NCBI GenBank assembly: GCA_964348615.1 | Contig: CAYGDE010000008.1 | Coordinates: forward strand, 1-21,209 | From: DATIHT01 sp964348615 | Lineage (GTDB): Bacteria; Patescibacteriota; Microgenomatia; Curtissbacterales; GWA2-41-24 | Direction of reading: 5' to 3' | DNA length: 21,209 nt | In this document: piece by piece, positions 1 through 7,081 of the stretch | How the letters are laid out: each line of letters opens with the position of its first letter | Numbering within the stretch: position 1 is the first letter of the stretch | The notes under the pieces: model-generated | Database searches by the model: none | What the model saw: the letters and a program-made list of their open reading frames with translations, nothing else | What the model was told of the DNA's origin: nothing | Program-made: the position numbers and the translations under genes

Positions 1-1349
1 TTATACGGGCGTGCCTTGTTTGGAGATTTTTCAACCGTATCTTGCCAAATGGACACACCGGTTTTCCAAGTAATATTTCTTTTGTAAGTTGTTAAAGAAA
101 GAATGATTATCAAAGTAAAGAAAGCAAATGTGGATATCGTTTTAAAATTCGGAAAAGAACCGAGCGTTGTTTGTAATTTGATAGGGAATTTAGTGACTGT
201 TTCACAATAAAGGGCAGTTAATGCAATAAATATACCTATCGATGGTAAGTAAAGCCTGTGTTCGTATATGGCATCGGTAAGCAGAAAAATGCTTGATTCA
301 ACGGTGAGAGTTATGAAGAAAAACAGGATACCAAACGATATTAACATGTATTTCTTGCGGATTAAAATTGCAATCACGATAAGTAAGAATATAAAAAGAA
401 ATGAAAGAAAAGTTGTCGGTTCTAGGAAGCTGTTTGATAAGGGAAAATCATGATCTAGATTTAGGCTGTTTGGAAATACAAGTAATCTTAAGTAAAAGAC
501 GACCACTTTGAATTCTGTTATTAAGTACTGCCAATCAACTTGGTTTAAGAGGCTCAAAGGAGCAAGCAATAGTTTTGGCGTTAAAAAACTTTGCCAATTG
601 AAGTTGCTGAGCTGTTCCCATTTGGATTGTATTAGGCTGAATATAATCCATGCGAAGGAAAAAACAAGTAAAAGCGGAAGGCTTTTTTTAAAAAAACTTT
701 TTAATGAATCTCGGAAAAACAGTATATATAGGAATAGACCTGAAACGGGCAATGTAAAAGAGTTTTCTTTTGTAAAAAACGAGAGAAGCGCAAAAGAACT
801 ATAGATGGCGATATAAAAAACTTTTAGTTCTATAGATGTTTTTTTGTCTGTTTCTTTTTTATTTGCGACTTGCAAAAATTTTAAGAAAAAAAGCAATGAT
901 GTTATGTAAAAAAACGCTGACATCGAACTCATCCTTTGGGTTATATAAGTTACTGCTTGTGTTTGAATTGGGTGAACTGCGAATACTAAAGCTGTTAAAA
1001 ATGGAAGGCTTGAGTAGGTTTGCTGCTGCTTCTTAAGTTTTGGCGTCTTTATTAAATGTTTTAGAAAGAAGAAGACGCTTATGGTAGTGAGAATATGGAT
1101 TAAAATATTGGTTGTGTGGTACCAGAAGACGTTAAGTTGACCCATTTGATAATTTATGGAAAAAGTTAAAAAACTAATAAACCTGGTTGGGTTTTGTTTC
1201 CAAACTTGACCAGGATTTGAGATATCGGTGATATCCTTGTTGAAAACTATAGTATTAAGATCGTCAAATACGAATTCGTTGTTAAGTGTGTTTGAATAAA
1301 TTGTACAAATCAAAAGAGCCAGAATTAAAATCGGGATAAATTTTTTCAT
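1..1349 (-). CDS. TMTC-like multi-span membrane glycosyltransferase, N-terminal part (runs off left edge)
   Basis: An open frame of 449 codons begins at ATG 1349-1347 (MKKFIPILILALLICTIY) and stays open to the first base of the window, so the C-terminus is missing. It is strongly hydrophobic, with about ten predicted membrane spans. After span 1 comes an acidic loop with FVFDDLNTIV, matching the Asp-Asp loop of GT-C glycosyltransferases. Further motifs are HPIQTQAVTYITQRMSSM (around residue 140) and DAIYEHRLYLPSIG (around 355), both typical of bacterial relatives of eukaryotic TMTC O-mannosyltransferases. The last visible residues (TWKTGVSIWQDTVEKSPNKA, then RPY) read like the entry to the tetratricopeptide repeats that usually follow. 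Such proteins are thought to glycosylate surface or secreted proteins using lipid-linked sugar; the substrate here is unknown. Pilin glycosylation is possible given the neighbours but is only inference. Confidence 0.85.
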   Translation of the reverse strand, partial: MKKFIPILILALLICTIYSNTLNNEFVFDDLNTIVFNKDITDISNPGQVWKQNPTRFISFLTFSINYQMGQLNVFWYHTTNILIHILTTISVFFFLKHLIKTPKLKKQQQTYSSLPFLTALVFAVHPIQTQAVTYITQRMSSMSAFFYITSLLFFLKFLQVANKKETDKKTSIELKVFYIAIYSSFALLSFFTKENSFTLPVSGLFLYILFFRDSLKSFFKKSLPLLLVFSFAWIIFSLIQSKWEQLSNFNWQSFLTPKLLLAPLSLLNQVDWQYLITEFKVVVFYLRLLVFPNSLNLDHDFPLSNSFLEPTTFLSFLFIFLLIVIAILIRKKYMLISFGILFFFITLTVESSIFLLTDAIYEHRLYLPSIGIFIALTALYCETVTKFPIKLQTTLGSFPNFKTISTFAFFTLIIILSLTTYKRNITWKTGVSIWQDTVEKSPNKARPY

Positions 1350-1426
1350 TTAGCCTTATGCATGATAATACTATCATTGCAATGTTCACAAACATATTAA
1401 TAAAATGATAAAGTAATTTTATTTTT
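1350..1426. promoter_or_regulatory. Divergent intergenic region with candidate promoter and inverted repeat
   Basis: This 77-base AT-rich spacer separates two divergent genes. On the + strand, TTGCAA (1377-1382) and TAAAAT (1401-1406) are 18 bases apart and could drive the methyltransferase and the pilus genes behind it. An imperfect inverted repeat, TGATA (1363-1367) and TATCA (1372-1376), sits between the genes and could bind a dimeric regulator. No Shine-Dalgarno sequence precedes the ATG at 1427. Confidence 0.4.
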
Positions 1427-2050
1427 ATGTACCACAAAATTTTACGCCAAGTACCAGTTGACTATTATGATTCTGGAGTTAAAAGTAACCTTTTTCAGTG
1501 GTTATGGCACACTTGGAAATGGCGAAACCTTAAAAATACACTCAAGGGTACTCGGGGCGAGGTCTTAGATGTTGGTTGTGCGGATGGTAGTTTTACCAAT
1601 AAATTGGCTCAGACCTTAAAAGGTGTTAAGTTTACCGGTGTGGACATGTACAAAGATGTAATTTTTTATGCCTCGAATAAATGGAAAGGTATTAAGTTTA
1701 TTGCTGCAGATGCTAGAAAATTACCTTTTGCAAACAATAAATTCGATAATATTTTGTGTATTGAAACTCTGGAGCATATTCCCCAAAACCATTTGGCTAT
1801 TGCCGAATTTCGAAGAGTGTTAAAGCGAAACGGTAAACTTGTTGTTTGCCAAGATACAGACAGTTGGCTTTTTAATTTCATTTGGTTTTTTTGGACGAAA
1901 TGGAAAGGAAGTGTTTGGAACGGTGCCCATGTTAATTGTATGAAGCCTGAAAATATTAAAAACCTTCTTGTTTCTAATGGTTTTAAAATCATTTCTAAAA
2001 AGTTTACACATTTTGGTCTCGAGGTAATATTTGTGGCCAAAAAAATTTAA
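1427..2050 (+). CDS. Class I SAM-dependent methyltransferase
   Basis: A 207-residue protein with the Rossmann methyltransferase core. Motif I is VLDVGCADGSF (46-56). The acidic residue that binds the SAM ribose is in FTGVDMY (D73), motif II is FIAADARKLPF (91-101), and motif IV/V is ILCIETLEHIP (109-119), as in the Methyltransf_11 family. After that comes an aromatic stretch (DSWLFNFIWFFWTKWKG) that may touch membrane or a lipid substrate. The substrate cannot be told from sequence; members near glycosyltransferases often modify sugars, lipids or quinones. The stop is 3 bases before pilD, so it may be co-transcribed with the pilus genes. Confidence 0.85.
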   Translation: MYHKILRQVPVDYYDSGVKSNLFQWLWHTWKWRNLKNTLKGTRGEVLDVGCADGSFTNKLAQTLKGVKFTGVDMYKDVIFYASNKWKGIKFIAADARKLPFANNKFDNILCIETLEHIPQNHLAIAEFRRVLKRNGKLVVCQDTDSWLFNFIWFFWTKWKGSVWNGAHVNCMKPENIKNLLVSNGFKIISKKFTHFGLEVIFVAKKI

Positions 2051-2053
2051 ACT

Positions 2054-2821
2054 ATGTTTTTTTTACTTTTGTTGTTTTTTATTTTAGGGTGTGCAGTTGG
2101 TAGCTTTGTCAATGTTGTTGTAGACAGGACTGTTCGCGGTGAGACTATTTTGGGGCGTTCATACTGTGATTATTGTAAGCGCAAACTTTCGACATTTGAT
2201 TTGGTGCCAATTTTAAGTTTTGTTGGCCTGCGTGCAAGATGCAGATACTGTAGCCGTAAGCTTTCTTGGCAGTACCCTACTGTTGAGACAATTGTTGGAA
2301 TTTTATTCGTTTCAACTTTTTATTTTCAAATATCTTCTGGAATTTTTTCAATTACTTCCCTTTTGTATCATTTTCTAATTATTTCAACACTGGTTGTTGT
2401 TGGCGTTTTCGATTTGAAATTTTCTCTGATTCCTACAAGTTTTGTTTTTGCAGCCGCCTTAATTTCCCTTTTTTACAACTATTTTAATTTAAGTTCCTAC
2501 GATTTTGTTGTTGGAGTTTTTAGTGCAATTCTTTTGGCTGTTTCCTTTTTAACTATAGTAGTTTTGACTCGTGGCCGAGGTATGGGTTCCGGAGACGTTC
2601 CCCTAGTTTTTCTTTTAGGGCTTTTTTTGGGCTGGCCTTTTAATCTGGCTGCCGTTTTTTTGGCTTTTTTAATTGGGGCTTTGGTTTCTGTTGTTTTTTT
2701 GCTTTTGCGTATTAAAAAAATCGGTGAAGCAATACCTTTGGGGCCTTTTTTGATTTTGGGAACTTTTATTATATTTTTTTGGGGAGAGCAGATAATAAGT
2801 TGGTATTTAGGATTTTTTTAA
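2054..2821 (+). CDS. pilD: Prepilin peptidase / N-methyltransferase (type IV leader peptidase, A24)
   Basis: A 255-residue polytopic inner-membrane aspartic protease that removes prepilin leaders and methylates the new N-terminus. The N-terminal domain has the two CxxC pairs (C38/C41 and C63/C66) in the order seen in full-length PilD. The catalytic aspartates are D120 in VFDLKFSLIP and D181 in GMGSGDVPL, the conserved GxGD signature. About seven membrane spans are visible. Its substrates are very likely the prepilins encoded immediately downstream, whose leaders end in G or A before an F/Q-x-L-x-E start. It begins 3 bases after the methyltransferase stop with no clear Shine-Dalgarno, so translation may be coupled. 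Confidence 0.95.
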   Translation: MFFLLLLFFILGCAVGSFVNVVVDRTVRGETILGRSYCDYCKRKLSTFDLVPILSFVGLRARCRYCSRKLSWQYPTVETIVGILFVSTFYFQISSGIFSITSLLYHFLIISTLVVVGVFDLKFSLIPTSFVFAAALISLFYNYFNLSSYDFVVGVFSAILLAVSFLTIVVLTRGRGMGSGDVPLVFLLGLFLGWPFNLAAVFLAFLIGALVSVVFLLLRIKKIGEAIPLGPFLILGTFIIFFWGEQIISWYLGFF

Positions 2822-2862
2822 GTGATTGGTGATAAGTGTATAGCGATTAGTGTAAAGTAGAG
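2821..2862. repeat. Heptanucleotide tandem repeat, 6 units
   Basis: Six consecutive 7-base units begin at the last base of the pilD stop codon: AGTGATT, GGTGATA, AGTGTAT, AGCGATT, AGTGTAA, AGTAGAG. They fill the whole gap before the next ATG at 2866. The final unit with its flank may double as the ribosome binding site. Two of the units, AGTGTAT and AGTGTAA, recur upstream of recG (14055-14068). Confidence 0.75.
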
Positions 2863-2865
2863 ATA

Positions 2866-3564
2866 ATGCCCAAGATAGTTAGTAGTTTTAAGTTGGTAGT
2901 TGGTAGAAGATACCTCAAAGCCTTTTCTTTGATTGAGCTTATGGTTGTTTTAACCCTTTTTGGATTGGCTACGACTTTGGTAAGCGCCAGTTATTTGAAA
3001 TTTGAAAGGGGCCAACGGCTTAAAGGTGCCGCCTTGCAGCTGGTTTCGGATTTAAGATATGTTCAAAACAAAGCAACTGAACAGGATAAGGGTGCAAAGA
3101 ACGGGATAGAGACGATATGTGAAAGTACTGACACTTTGGGAGGCTGGTATCTTTTTGCCGATGCCGATCCTACATCCAGTTTGGGTAATACTTCTTATTT
3201 AATTGGAGGAGATTGTATAACTTCCCCTTCGGAGCCAAACGAGACATTGTTTTACGATTCGCAACAGACCCAGAGGACGATAAAATTACCTAGAGATATT
3301 AGAATTAACAGAATCTTTTTTGCTGCAGGAAATTTTACTCAACCTGTTGCAGTTTTATTTCGACCTCAAAAAGTTGGCGTGACATACCATAATGGGGGTG
3401 CAACTTTCCCTGGGTTTTTTATGACAGACGGTAAAACTTTAGACAATCCCATGCCCGGGTTACCTCAAAGTAGTCAGGTAACAATTGAACTTGCCAATAG
3501 TTCCGAGGATTTTTATTGGGTTGTGATTCAGCCATCAGGAGAGGTAAATGAGGTTAAACCGTAA
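2866..3564 (+). CDS. Type IV prepilin / GspH-like pseudopilin
   Basis: A 232-residue protein with a class III signal: a basic leader ending KA, then FSLIELMVVLTLFGLATTLV, with the conserved Glu at mature position 5. Cleavage by PilD would fall after A19. The globular part begins FERGQRLKGAALQLVSDLRY, the arrangement of GspH/FimT-like minor pseudopilins, and continues with a predicted beta-rich region. The leader (KIVSSFKLVVGRR) is encoded almost entirely by a 7-base tandem repeat. It is the first of four pilin-like genes read in the same direction and overlaps the next by 17 bases. It could be a minor pilin that initiates assembly rather than the main fibre subunit. Confidence 0.88.
   Translation: MPKIVSSFKLVVGRRYLKAFSLIELMVVLTLFGLATTLVSASYLKFERGQRLKGAALQLVSDLRYVQNKATEQDKGAKNGIETICESTDTLGGWYLFADADPTSSLGNTSYLIGGDCITSPSEPNETLFYDSQQTQRTIKLPRDIRINRIFFAAGNFTQPVAVLFRPQKVGVTYHNGGATFPGFFMTDGKTLDNPMPGLPQSSQVTIELANSSEDFYWVVIQPSGEVNEVKP
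2872..2906. repeat. Heptanucleotide tandem repeat inside the prepilin leader, 5 units
   Basis: Units of 7 bases read AAGATAG, TTAGTAG, TTTTAAG, TTGGTAG, TTGGTAG. They lie in frame and encode most of the prepilin leader peptide. The unit differs from the one just upstream (2821-2862), so two distinct arrays are separated by about ten bases. Confidence 0.7.
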
Positions 3565-4057
3565 GAAAATGTCAAATGTCAAATCTGGACAAAGCCTTTT
3601 GGAGGTTGTAGTGGCTGTTGGAATTGTGGCGGCTCTGGCAGTTGCTTTGTTGACGACAAGTCTGCTTACTCAAAAAACTTCAAGGTCTACTGCTCTCAAT
3701 ACTCAAGCTTCTAAGCTTGTACAGCAGGATATTGAACAGATGAGAATTTTTCGAGACAGAAATGGCTTGAGCGCTTTTCCTGCTTCGGATGGAAATTGTT
3801 TTATCCTAAATTCCAGTGATCCGGTTCCGACTAATTGGACGCTTGATCTTTGTACTGCGGCGACTTCCAACGGAAAGCCGGAAGTATTTAATAACGTGAC
3901 CTTTTTAAAAAGAATTGCAATATCTACACAATCGGTAAACAAGAAAAAGGTAGTTGTTTCTGTCTCATGGACAGATTCTTCGGGCCTACAGACTGTTTCC
4001 AATACTACGATTTTTACTAATCTTTCCAATTGTATCGATTCCCCAGAAGGGTGCTAA
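3548..4057 (+). CDS. Type IV prepilin-like minor pilin (PilV-like)
   Basis: A 169-residue prepilin. The leader ends SG and the mature part would start QSLLEVVVAVGIVAALAVAL, keeping Glu at position 5. The following segment, TTSLLTQKTSRSTALNTQAS, is the usual amphipathic continuation of the pilin helix, and the C-terminal domain has CIDSPEGC at its end, with two Cys that could pair. The ATG at 3548 has GAGG just upstream and overlaps the previous gene by 17 bases; a second ATG at 3569 (MSNVKSGQ) is an alternative start and lies in a 7-base repeat. The PilV/GspI assignment rests on order and N-terminus only. Confidence 0.85.
   Translation: MRLNRKKMSNVKSGQSLLEVVVAVGIVAALAVALLTTSLLTQKTSRSTALNTQASKLVQQDIEQMRIFRDRNGLSAFPASDGNCFILNSSDPVPTNWTLDLCTAATSNGKPEVFNNVTFLKRIAISTQSVNKKKVVVSVSWTDSSGLQTVSNTTIFTNLSNCIDSPEGC
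3565..3585. repeat. Short heptanucleotide repeat, 3 units
   Basis: GAAAATG, TCAAATG, TCAAATC form three 7-base units across the leader-coding region of the second prepilin. TCAAATG is the same unit repeated four times at 4126-4153 in the next prepilin, and both encode the peptide MSNVK. Confidence 0.6.
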
Positions 4058-4122
4058 GTTAGTGCACTTTGGTGATTGATTGGTGTAAGGTGGAGGTAAT
4101 GCCCGCCGAGGAGGAATTTCCA

Positions 4123-4776
4123 ATGTCAAATGTCAAATGTCAAATGTCAAATGTAAAGAACATCCAAAGAATTAGATATTGGATATTGGATATTGGATAT
4201 TTGAAATTGAATAACGGTTTCACTCTGATCGAATTCCTTGTTGTTTTGGGGATTTTGACTGTTGCAGTTGGAAGTTCGCTTTTATTTTTAACATCGACCC
4301 TAAAAGGGTCAAACCAAGCACATATTTCTGCAGAAGTTAAACAAAATGGACAAGCAGTTTTAGACACTTTGGAGAATCAAATTAGAAATGCCAGGGATGT
4401 TTCTGCTTTGGATAGCAGCACGATTCCACAGATTCCGAGTGGCGCTTCTTCTGCTATCCATCTGACTCTTTCCGACGGCAGCAGCCTTTTTTTGGCTTGT
4501 GCTGAAGGGTCTTCTTCCTCAAATGGCTGGATAGGAAGTTCTGCTACCGGTGATGTTATTACAACCTTTACCCCCCTTACTAGCAAGGATCCTAAATCTG
4601 GCGTGAATATTTCTTCATGCAGTTTTTCTGTGACCTCGGCAGATGGAACTTCGCAGCCGCCGCTTGTTCATATAAGTTTTGATGCGAGTCAGGGCGTGGT
4701 TGCTCCTTCGAGGCAAGATTTTTCCTCAACCATACATTTTGGGACAACTCTTTCTTTGAGGAACTACGAGTTTTGA
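4123..4776 (+). CDS. Type IV prepilin-like minor pilin (PilW-like)
   Basis: From ATG 4123 the product has 217 residues. I chose this start because GAGGAGG (4108-4114) lies 8 bases upstream; ATG 4099 behind GGAGG is a plausible alternative, and a TTG at 4069 is unlikely. The leader ends NG and the mature part starts FTLIEFLVVLGILTVAVG, with Glu at position 5. The next part (SNQAHISAEVKQNGQAVLDT) matches the helix continuation of PilW/GspJ-like proteins. The leader would be about 32 residues, longer than usual, because it is made of two 7-base tandem repeats that give the repeated peptide MSNVKCQ-MSNVK followed by RYWILDIGYL. The C-terminal domain is Ser-rich with two Cys. Confidence 0.85.
   Translation: MSNVKCQMSNVKNIQRIRYWILDIGYLKLNNGFTLIEFLVVLGILTVAVGSSLLFLTSTLKGSNQAHISAEVKQNGQAVLDTLENQIRNARDVSALDSSTIPQIPSGASSAIHLTLSDGSSLFLACAEGSSSSNGWIGSSATGDVITTFTPLTSKDPKSGVNISSCSFSVTSADGTSQPPLVHISFDASQGVVAPSRQDFSSTIHFGTTLSLRNYEF
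4126..4153. repeat. Heptanucleotide tandem repeat TCAAATG, 4 perfect units
   Basis: Four perfect copies of TCAAATG follow directly on the preferred start codon of the third prepilin. Because 7 and 3 share no factor, the array reads as a 7-residue peptide repeat (SNVKCQM). Confidence 0.85.
4172..4213. repeat. Heptanucleotide tandem repeat TTGGATA, 6 units
   Basis: Units: TTAGATA, three perfect TTGGATA, then TTTGAAA and TTGAATA. The array lies in frame and encodes RYWILDIGYLKLN, the part of the leader just before the prepilin cleavage site. Confidence 0.8.
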
Positions 4777-4851
4777 ATAACAATACAACAATAAAGCATG
4801 ATCCTTTTTGGATTTGACAATCGGCTGAATTTATTCCTAAACTGGAGTTAG

Positions 4852-5631
4852 ATGAGGAAAAAGGCTGGACAGGTTTTGATCCTGGTTCTTCTGATTGTTG
4901 TTGTTGCTCTTTCTGTAGGGCTTTCTATTGCAGCAAGAAACATTACTAATCTGCGTACTTCAACTCAAACGGAACAGTCACAAAGAGCTTTTAGCGCCGC
5001 AGAAGGCGGTATTGAAGACGTTCTTTCAGGCGGCCAGGCTGAAATTGATAGATTGGTAGCTGCGGGAGAGACTGGCGATAGCGTTACGGTGGGAAATATT
5101 GATGCAAAAATAAATGTCACTTCAAAATCTTCTTTGGAAGATGTTGTTTCTGAAGGTAATGTTGCCCAGGTAGATTTACAGGGGGCAACAGGTTCCGAAA
5201 TTCTTATTGAGTGGGCAAAACCTTCAGATAATTCTAATCCTGCATCTGTTGAAATAACACAAGTAAACGGTTCTTCCGGTTCTTATACCCAGTCACGCTT
5301 TGCATACTCTGGGGGTTTCCATGGAGCTGATGAGCAGGGTTTTTCTTCTGCGAATAGTGGGTGTTCAACTGTGGATTTTGTTTATTGCGCAAAAATTCCT
5401 TTAGGCGTAAGCCCAATACTTCTTCGTATTAAGCCTTTTTGGAACAGTACAGATATTCGCGTAAGCAGTGTTGGTGCTGGTACTTTGCCTGCACAGCAAT
5501 ACGACGTTTCTTCTACAGCCACAACTGAATTGGGTATTGTCAGGAAAGTTTTGGTAACAAAAACTAAGCTGCCGCAATTGCCTGCTTCTTTTGATTATGT
5601 ACTTTACTCTGAGGGTGCGATAGTCAAGTAG
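4852..5631 (+). CDS. PilX-like pilus assembly membrane protein
   Basis: A 259-residue protein with one N-terminal membrane helix, KKAGQVLILVLLIVVVALSV, followed by RNITNLRTSTQTEQSQRAFS and AAEGGIEDVL. The phrase AFSAAEGGIE is characteristic of the PilX N-terminal family, where Gln/Ala-rich helices lead into an exported beta domain. The site after G6 resembles a prepilin cleavage site, but Leu rather than Glu stands at mature position 5, as in other PilX/GspK-type proteins. The rest is Ser/Thr-rich and likely extracellular. GGAG lies 5 bases before ATG. Known PilX/GspK proteins help start the pilus tip complex with the other minor pilins, here encoded just upstream. Confidence 0.8.
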   Translation: MRKKAGQVLILVLLIVVVALSVGLSIAARNITNLRTSTQTEQSQRAFSAAEGGIEDVLSGGQAEIDRLVAAGETGDSVTVGNIDAKINVTSKSSLEDVVSEGNVAQVDLQGATGSEILIEWAKPSDNSNPASVEITQVNGSSGSYTQSRFAYSGGFHGADEQGFSSANSGCSTVDFVYCAKIPLGVSPILLRIKPFWNSTDIRVSSVGAGTLPAQQYDVSSTATTELGIVRKVLVTKTKLPQLPASFDYVLYSEGAIVK

Positions 5632-5634
5632 ATT

Positions 5635-5916
5635 ATGAATAAACAAACGAAGCTAATTCTTACAGTTTTGGGATTGTGTGCTATTGTTGTACCCGTTGTT
5701 TTGTTGGTGACTTTAACTGCAAAAGCACCTCCTGGCGCGCAGGTACCTGACTCCGTGCGTGATATTAACGAAGGTAATATACAGGAAACTGTCGCCAAAA
5801 CTGCACCTGATTTAGTTTTACCAACTTCCGAACCAACCGCAACAGGATCGGCAATTTTTAATAGTGAAACACCTTCGTCAACGCCTATGCCGTCCGCCCC
5901 TCTGGGTACCCAATAG
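5635..5916 (+). CDS. Small single-span membrane protein with Pro/Ser/Thr-rich tail, unknown function
   Basis: A 93-residue protein. Residues 6-30 form a single membrane helix or uncleaved signal (LILTVLGLCAIVVPVVLLVTL). The remainder is a disordered linker rich in Pro, Ser, Thr and Ala (for example SEPTATGSAIFN and SSTPMPSAPLG) with no folded domain visible. It begins 3 bases after the PilX-like stop and precedes pilM, so it is very probably part of the pilus operon. It has no prepilin signature. It sits where a PilP-type lipoprotein might be expected, but it has no lipobox and no resemblance that I can see. I do not recognise the family. Confidence 0.7.
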   Translation: MNKQTKLILTVLGLCAIVVPVVLLVTLTAKAPPGAQVPDSVRDINEGNIQETVAKTAPDLVLPTSEPTATGSAIFNSETPSSTPMPSAPLGTQ

Positions 5917-5953
5917 GATTGCTTACTTTTGCAATTGTTGATAAGCTGGAATT

Positions 5954-6979
5954 ATGCCTGCCCCTGTTTTTGGACTTGATATTGGAAGAGCTTTTATTAA
6001 AGTTGTTAAAGTAGATTCGCACGGTTCAAAAAAGGTTGTTTCTGCTGCTGGCATGATTCCTACTCCCGAAAGAGGTATTCAATCAGAGGCTACTGTTGAT
6101 TTGCAAAAGGTTTCCCAAGCCATCAGGAGCTGCGTTTCCTCAGTTAGGGTCGATACAGACAAATGTGCGGTTTCTTTGGTTGAATCGCAGGTAGTTTCTA
6201 GGCTAATTTCGCTTCCAAACTTGACAGATAAGGAGCTTGCCTCTGCAATTTCGTGGGAAGCAGAACAGTATATCCCTCTCCCTATCAAAGACGTTATTTT
6301 GCAGTATAAGGTTGTTGATAAAGCAGTTGCCACACCCGATGGAAGTACAAAGATGAATGTGCTTTTGATTGCTGCCCCCAAAAGAGTCGTTGCAAAATAT
6401 ATGACAGTTGTTCGAGACGCTAATCTGAAGCCAGAATATTTGGAAACCGAATCTACCGCACTTGCAAGGAGTTTAACCAAACCTGGTGATCCGCCTACAA
6501 TCATTGTTTCTATGGGGGCATTTTCTACAGAGCTTCTGATTGCGTTTGGGGAAAACGTTTTATTTACCCGTTCAATTGCAACAGGAGGCGTTAGTCTAAC
6601 AAAGGCAATAATTGCCGAATTTAATCTACCCGCAAAACAGGCAGAAGAATATAAGCAAACATATGGAATTTTGGAAGATAAACTTTCTGGTAAGATTGCT
6701 GCTGTTTTAAAACCAATTTTAGACGTTGTTGTTGGGGAGATTTTAAAAGCTGTTGAGTATGCAAAGGGGCAAATTAAGAGTGCTCAAATAAGCAGAGTTG
6801 TGATTTGCGGCGGTGCTGCGTTTTTGCCCGGGCTTGCTGAGTTTTTAGTAGAAAGAACTGGTTTGGAAATTTCACTTGGAGATCCGTGGGCCGACTTTTC
6901 GAAAGAAGGTTTGGTGGTTTCTTTAGCAGGCCAAGGCAGTCTTTACGCAGTTGCTACCGGGCTTGCGATGAGATCTTAG
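5954..6979 (+). CDS. pilM: Type IV pilus assembly ATPase-fold protein PilM
   Basis: A 341-residue cytoplasmic protein of the actin/FtsA fold. The phosphate-1 loop is FGLDIGRAFIKVVKVD (6-21), the phosphate-2 loop is IIVSMGAFSTELLIAF (around 178-193), and the adenosine loop is VVICGGAAFLPGLAEFL (around 280-296). PilM binds the N-terminal tail of PilN under the membrane and links the pilus alignment complex to the motor; the pilN gene follows, with the expected tail. Length matches the family. A GGAA stands just upstream of the ATG. A repeat-rich 102-base spacer separates it from pilN. Confidence 0.93.
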   Translation: MPAPVFGLDIGRAFIKVVKVDSHGSKKVVSAAGMIPTPERGIQSEATVDLQKVSQAIRSCVSSVRVDTDKCAVSLVESQVVSRLISLPNLTDKELASAISWEAEQYIPLPIKDVILQYKVVDKAVATPDGSTKMNVLLIAAPKRVVAKYMTVVRDANLKPEYLETESTALARSLTKPGDPPTIIVSMGAFSTELLIAFGENVLFTRSIATGGVSLTKAIIAEFNLPAKQAEEYKQTYGILEDKLSGKIAAVLKPILDVVVGEILKAVEYAKGQIKSAQISRVVICGGAAFLPGLAEFLVERTGLEISLGDPWADFSKEGLVVSLAGQGSLYAVATGLAMRS

Positions 6980-7007
6980 GTTTGGTAGGCTGAAGTGAGC
7001 CCTAGTT

Positions 7008-7075
7008 TTAGAGGTTAGCTGTTGGAGGTTAGTTGATTGAATTCTGACTTCTAAGCTCTAGGCTCTAATAACTAA
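7008..7075. repeat. Two opposed heptanucleotide arrays between pilM and pilN
   Basis: Left array: TTAGAGG, TTAGCTG, TTGGAGG, TTAGTTG (7008-7035). Right array: CTTCTAA, GCTCTAG, GCTCTAA, TAACTAA (7048-7075), whose units are near reverse complements of the left units. TTAGAG (7008-7013) and CTCTAA (7063-7068) can pair as a 6-bp stem. The pair fills most of the only long spacer within the pilMNO genes. Confidence 0.65.
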
Positions 7076-7081
7076 CTAAAT

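Noticed and set aside
268..1036. Three short + strand frames at the left end
   Set aside because: They are antisense to one continuous 449-codon membrane-protein frame with clear TMTC-like motifs.
1666..2040. A 124-codon frame on the minus strand inside the methyltransferase gene
   Set aside because: It is antisense to a gene with complete family motifs and encodes nothing recognisable. The same applies to the other long antisense frames under pilM, recG, tyrS and the PBP gene.
4069..4122. An earlier TTG start for the third prepilin
   Set aside because: ATG 4123 has GAGGAGG at ideal spacing; the longer form would give an even longer leader from repeat-like sequence.
4126..4213. A CRISPR array
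   Set aside because: The units are 7 bases with no spacers, and no cas genes are in the window.
4774..4776. Recoding of TGA to Gly as in Gracilibacteria/SR1
   Set aside because: TGA ends the PilW-like gene at the expected place, and the recognised proteins are full length without reading through TGA.
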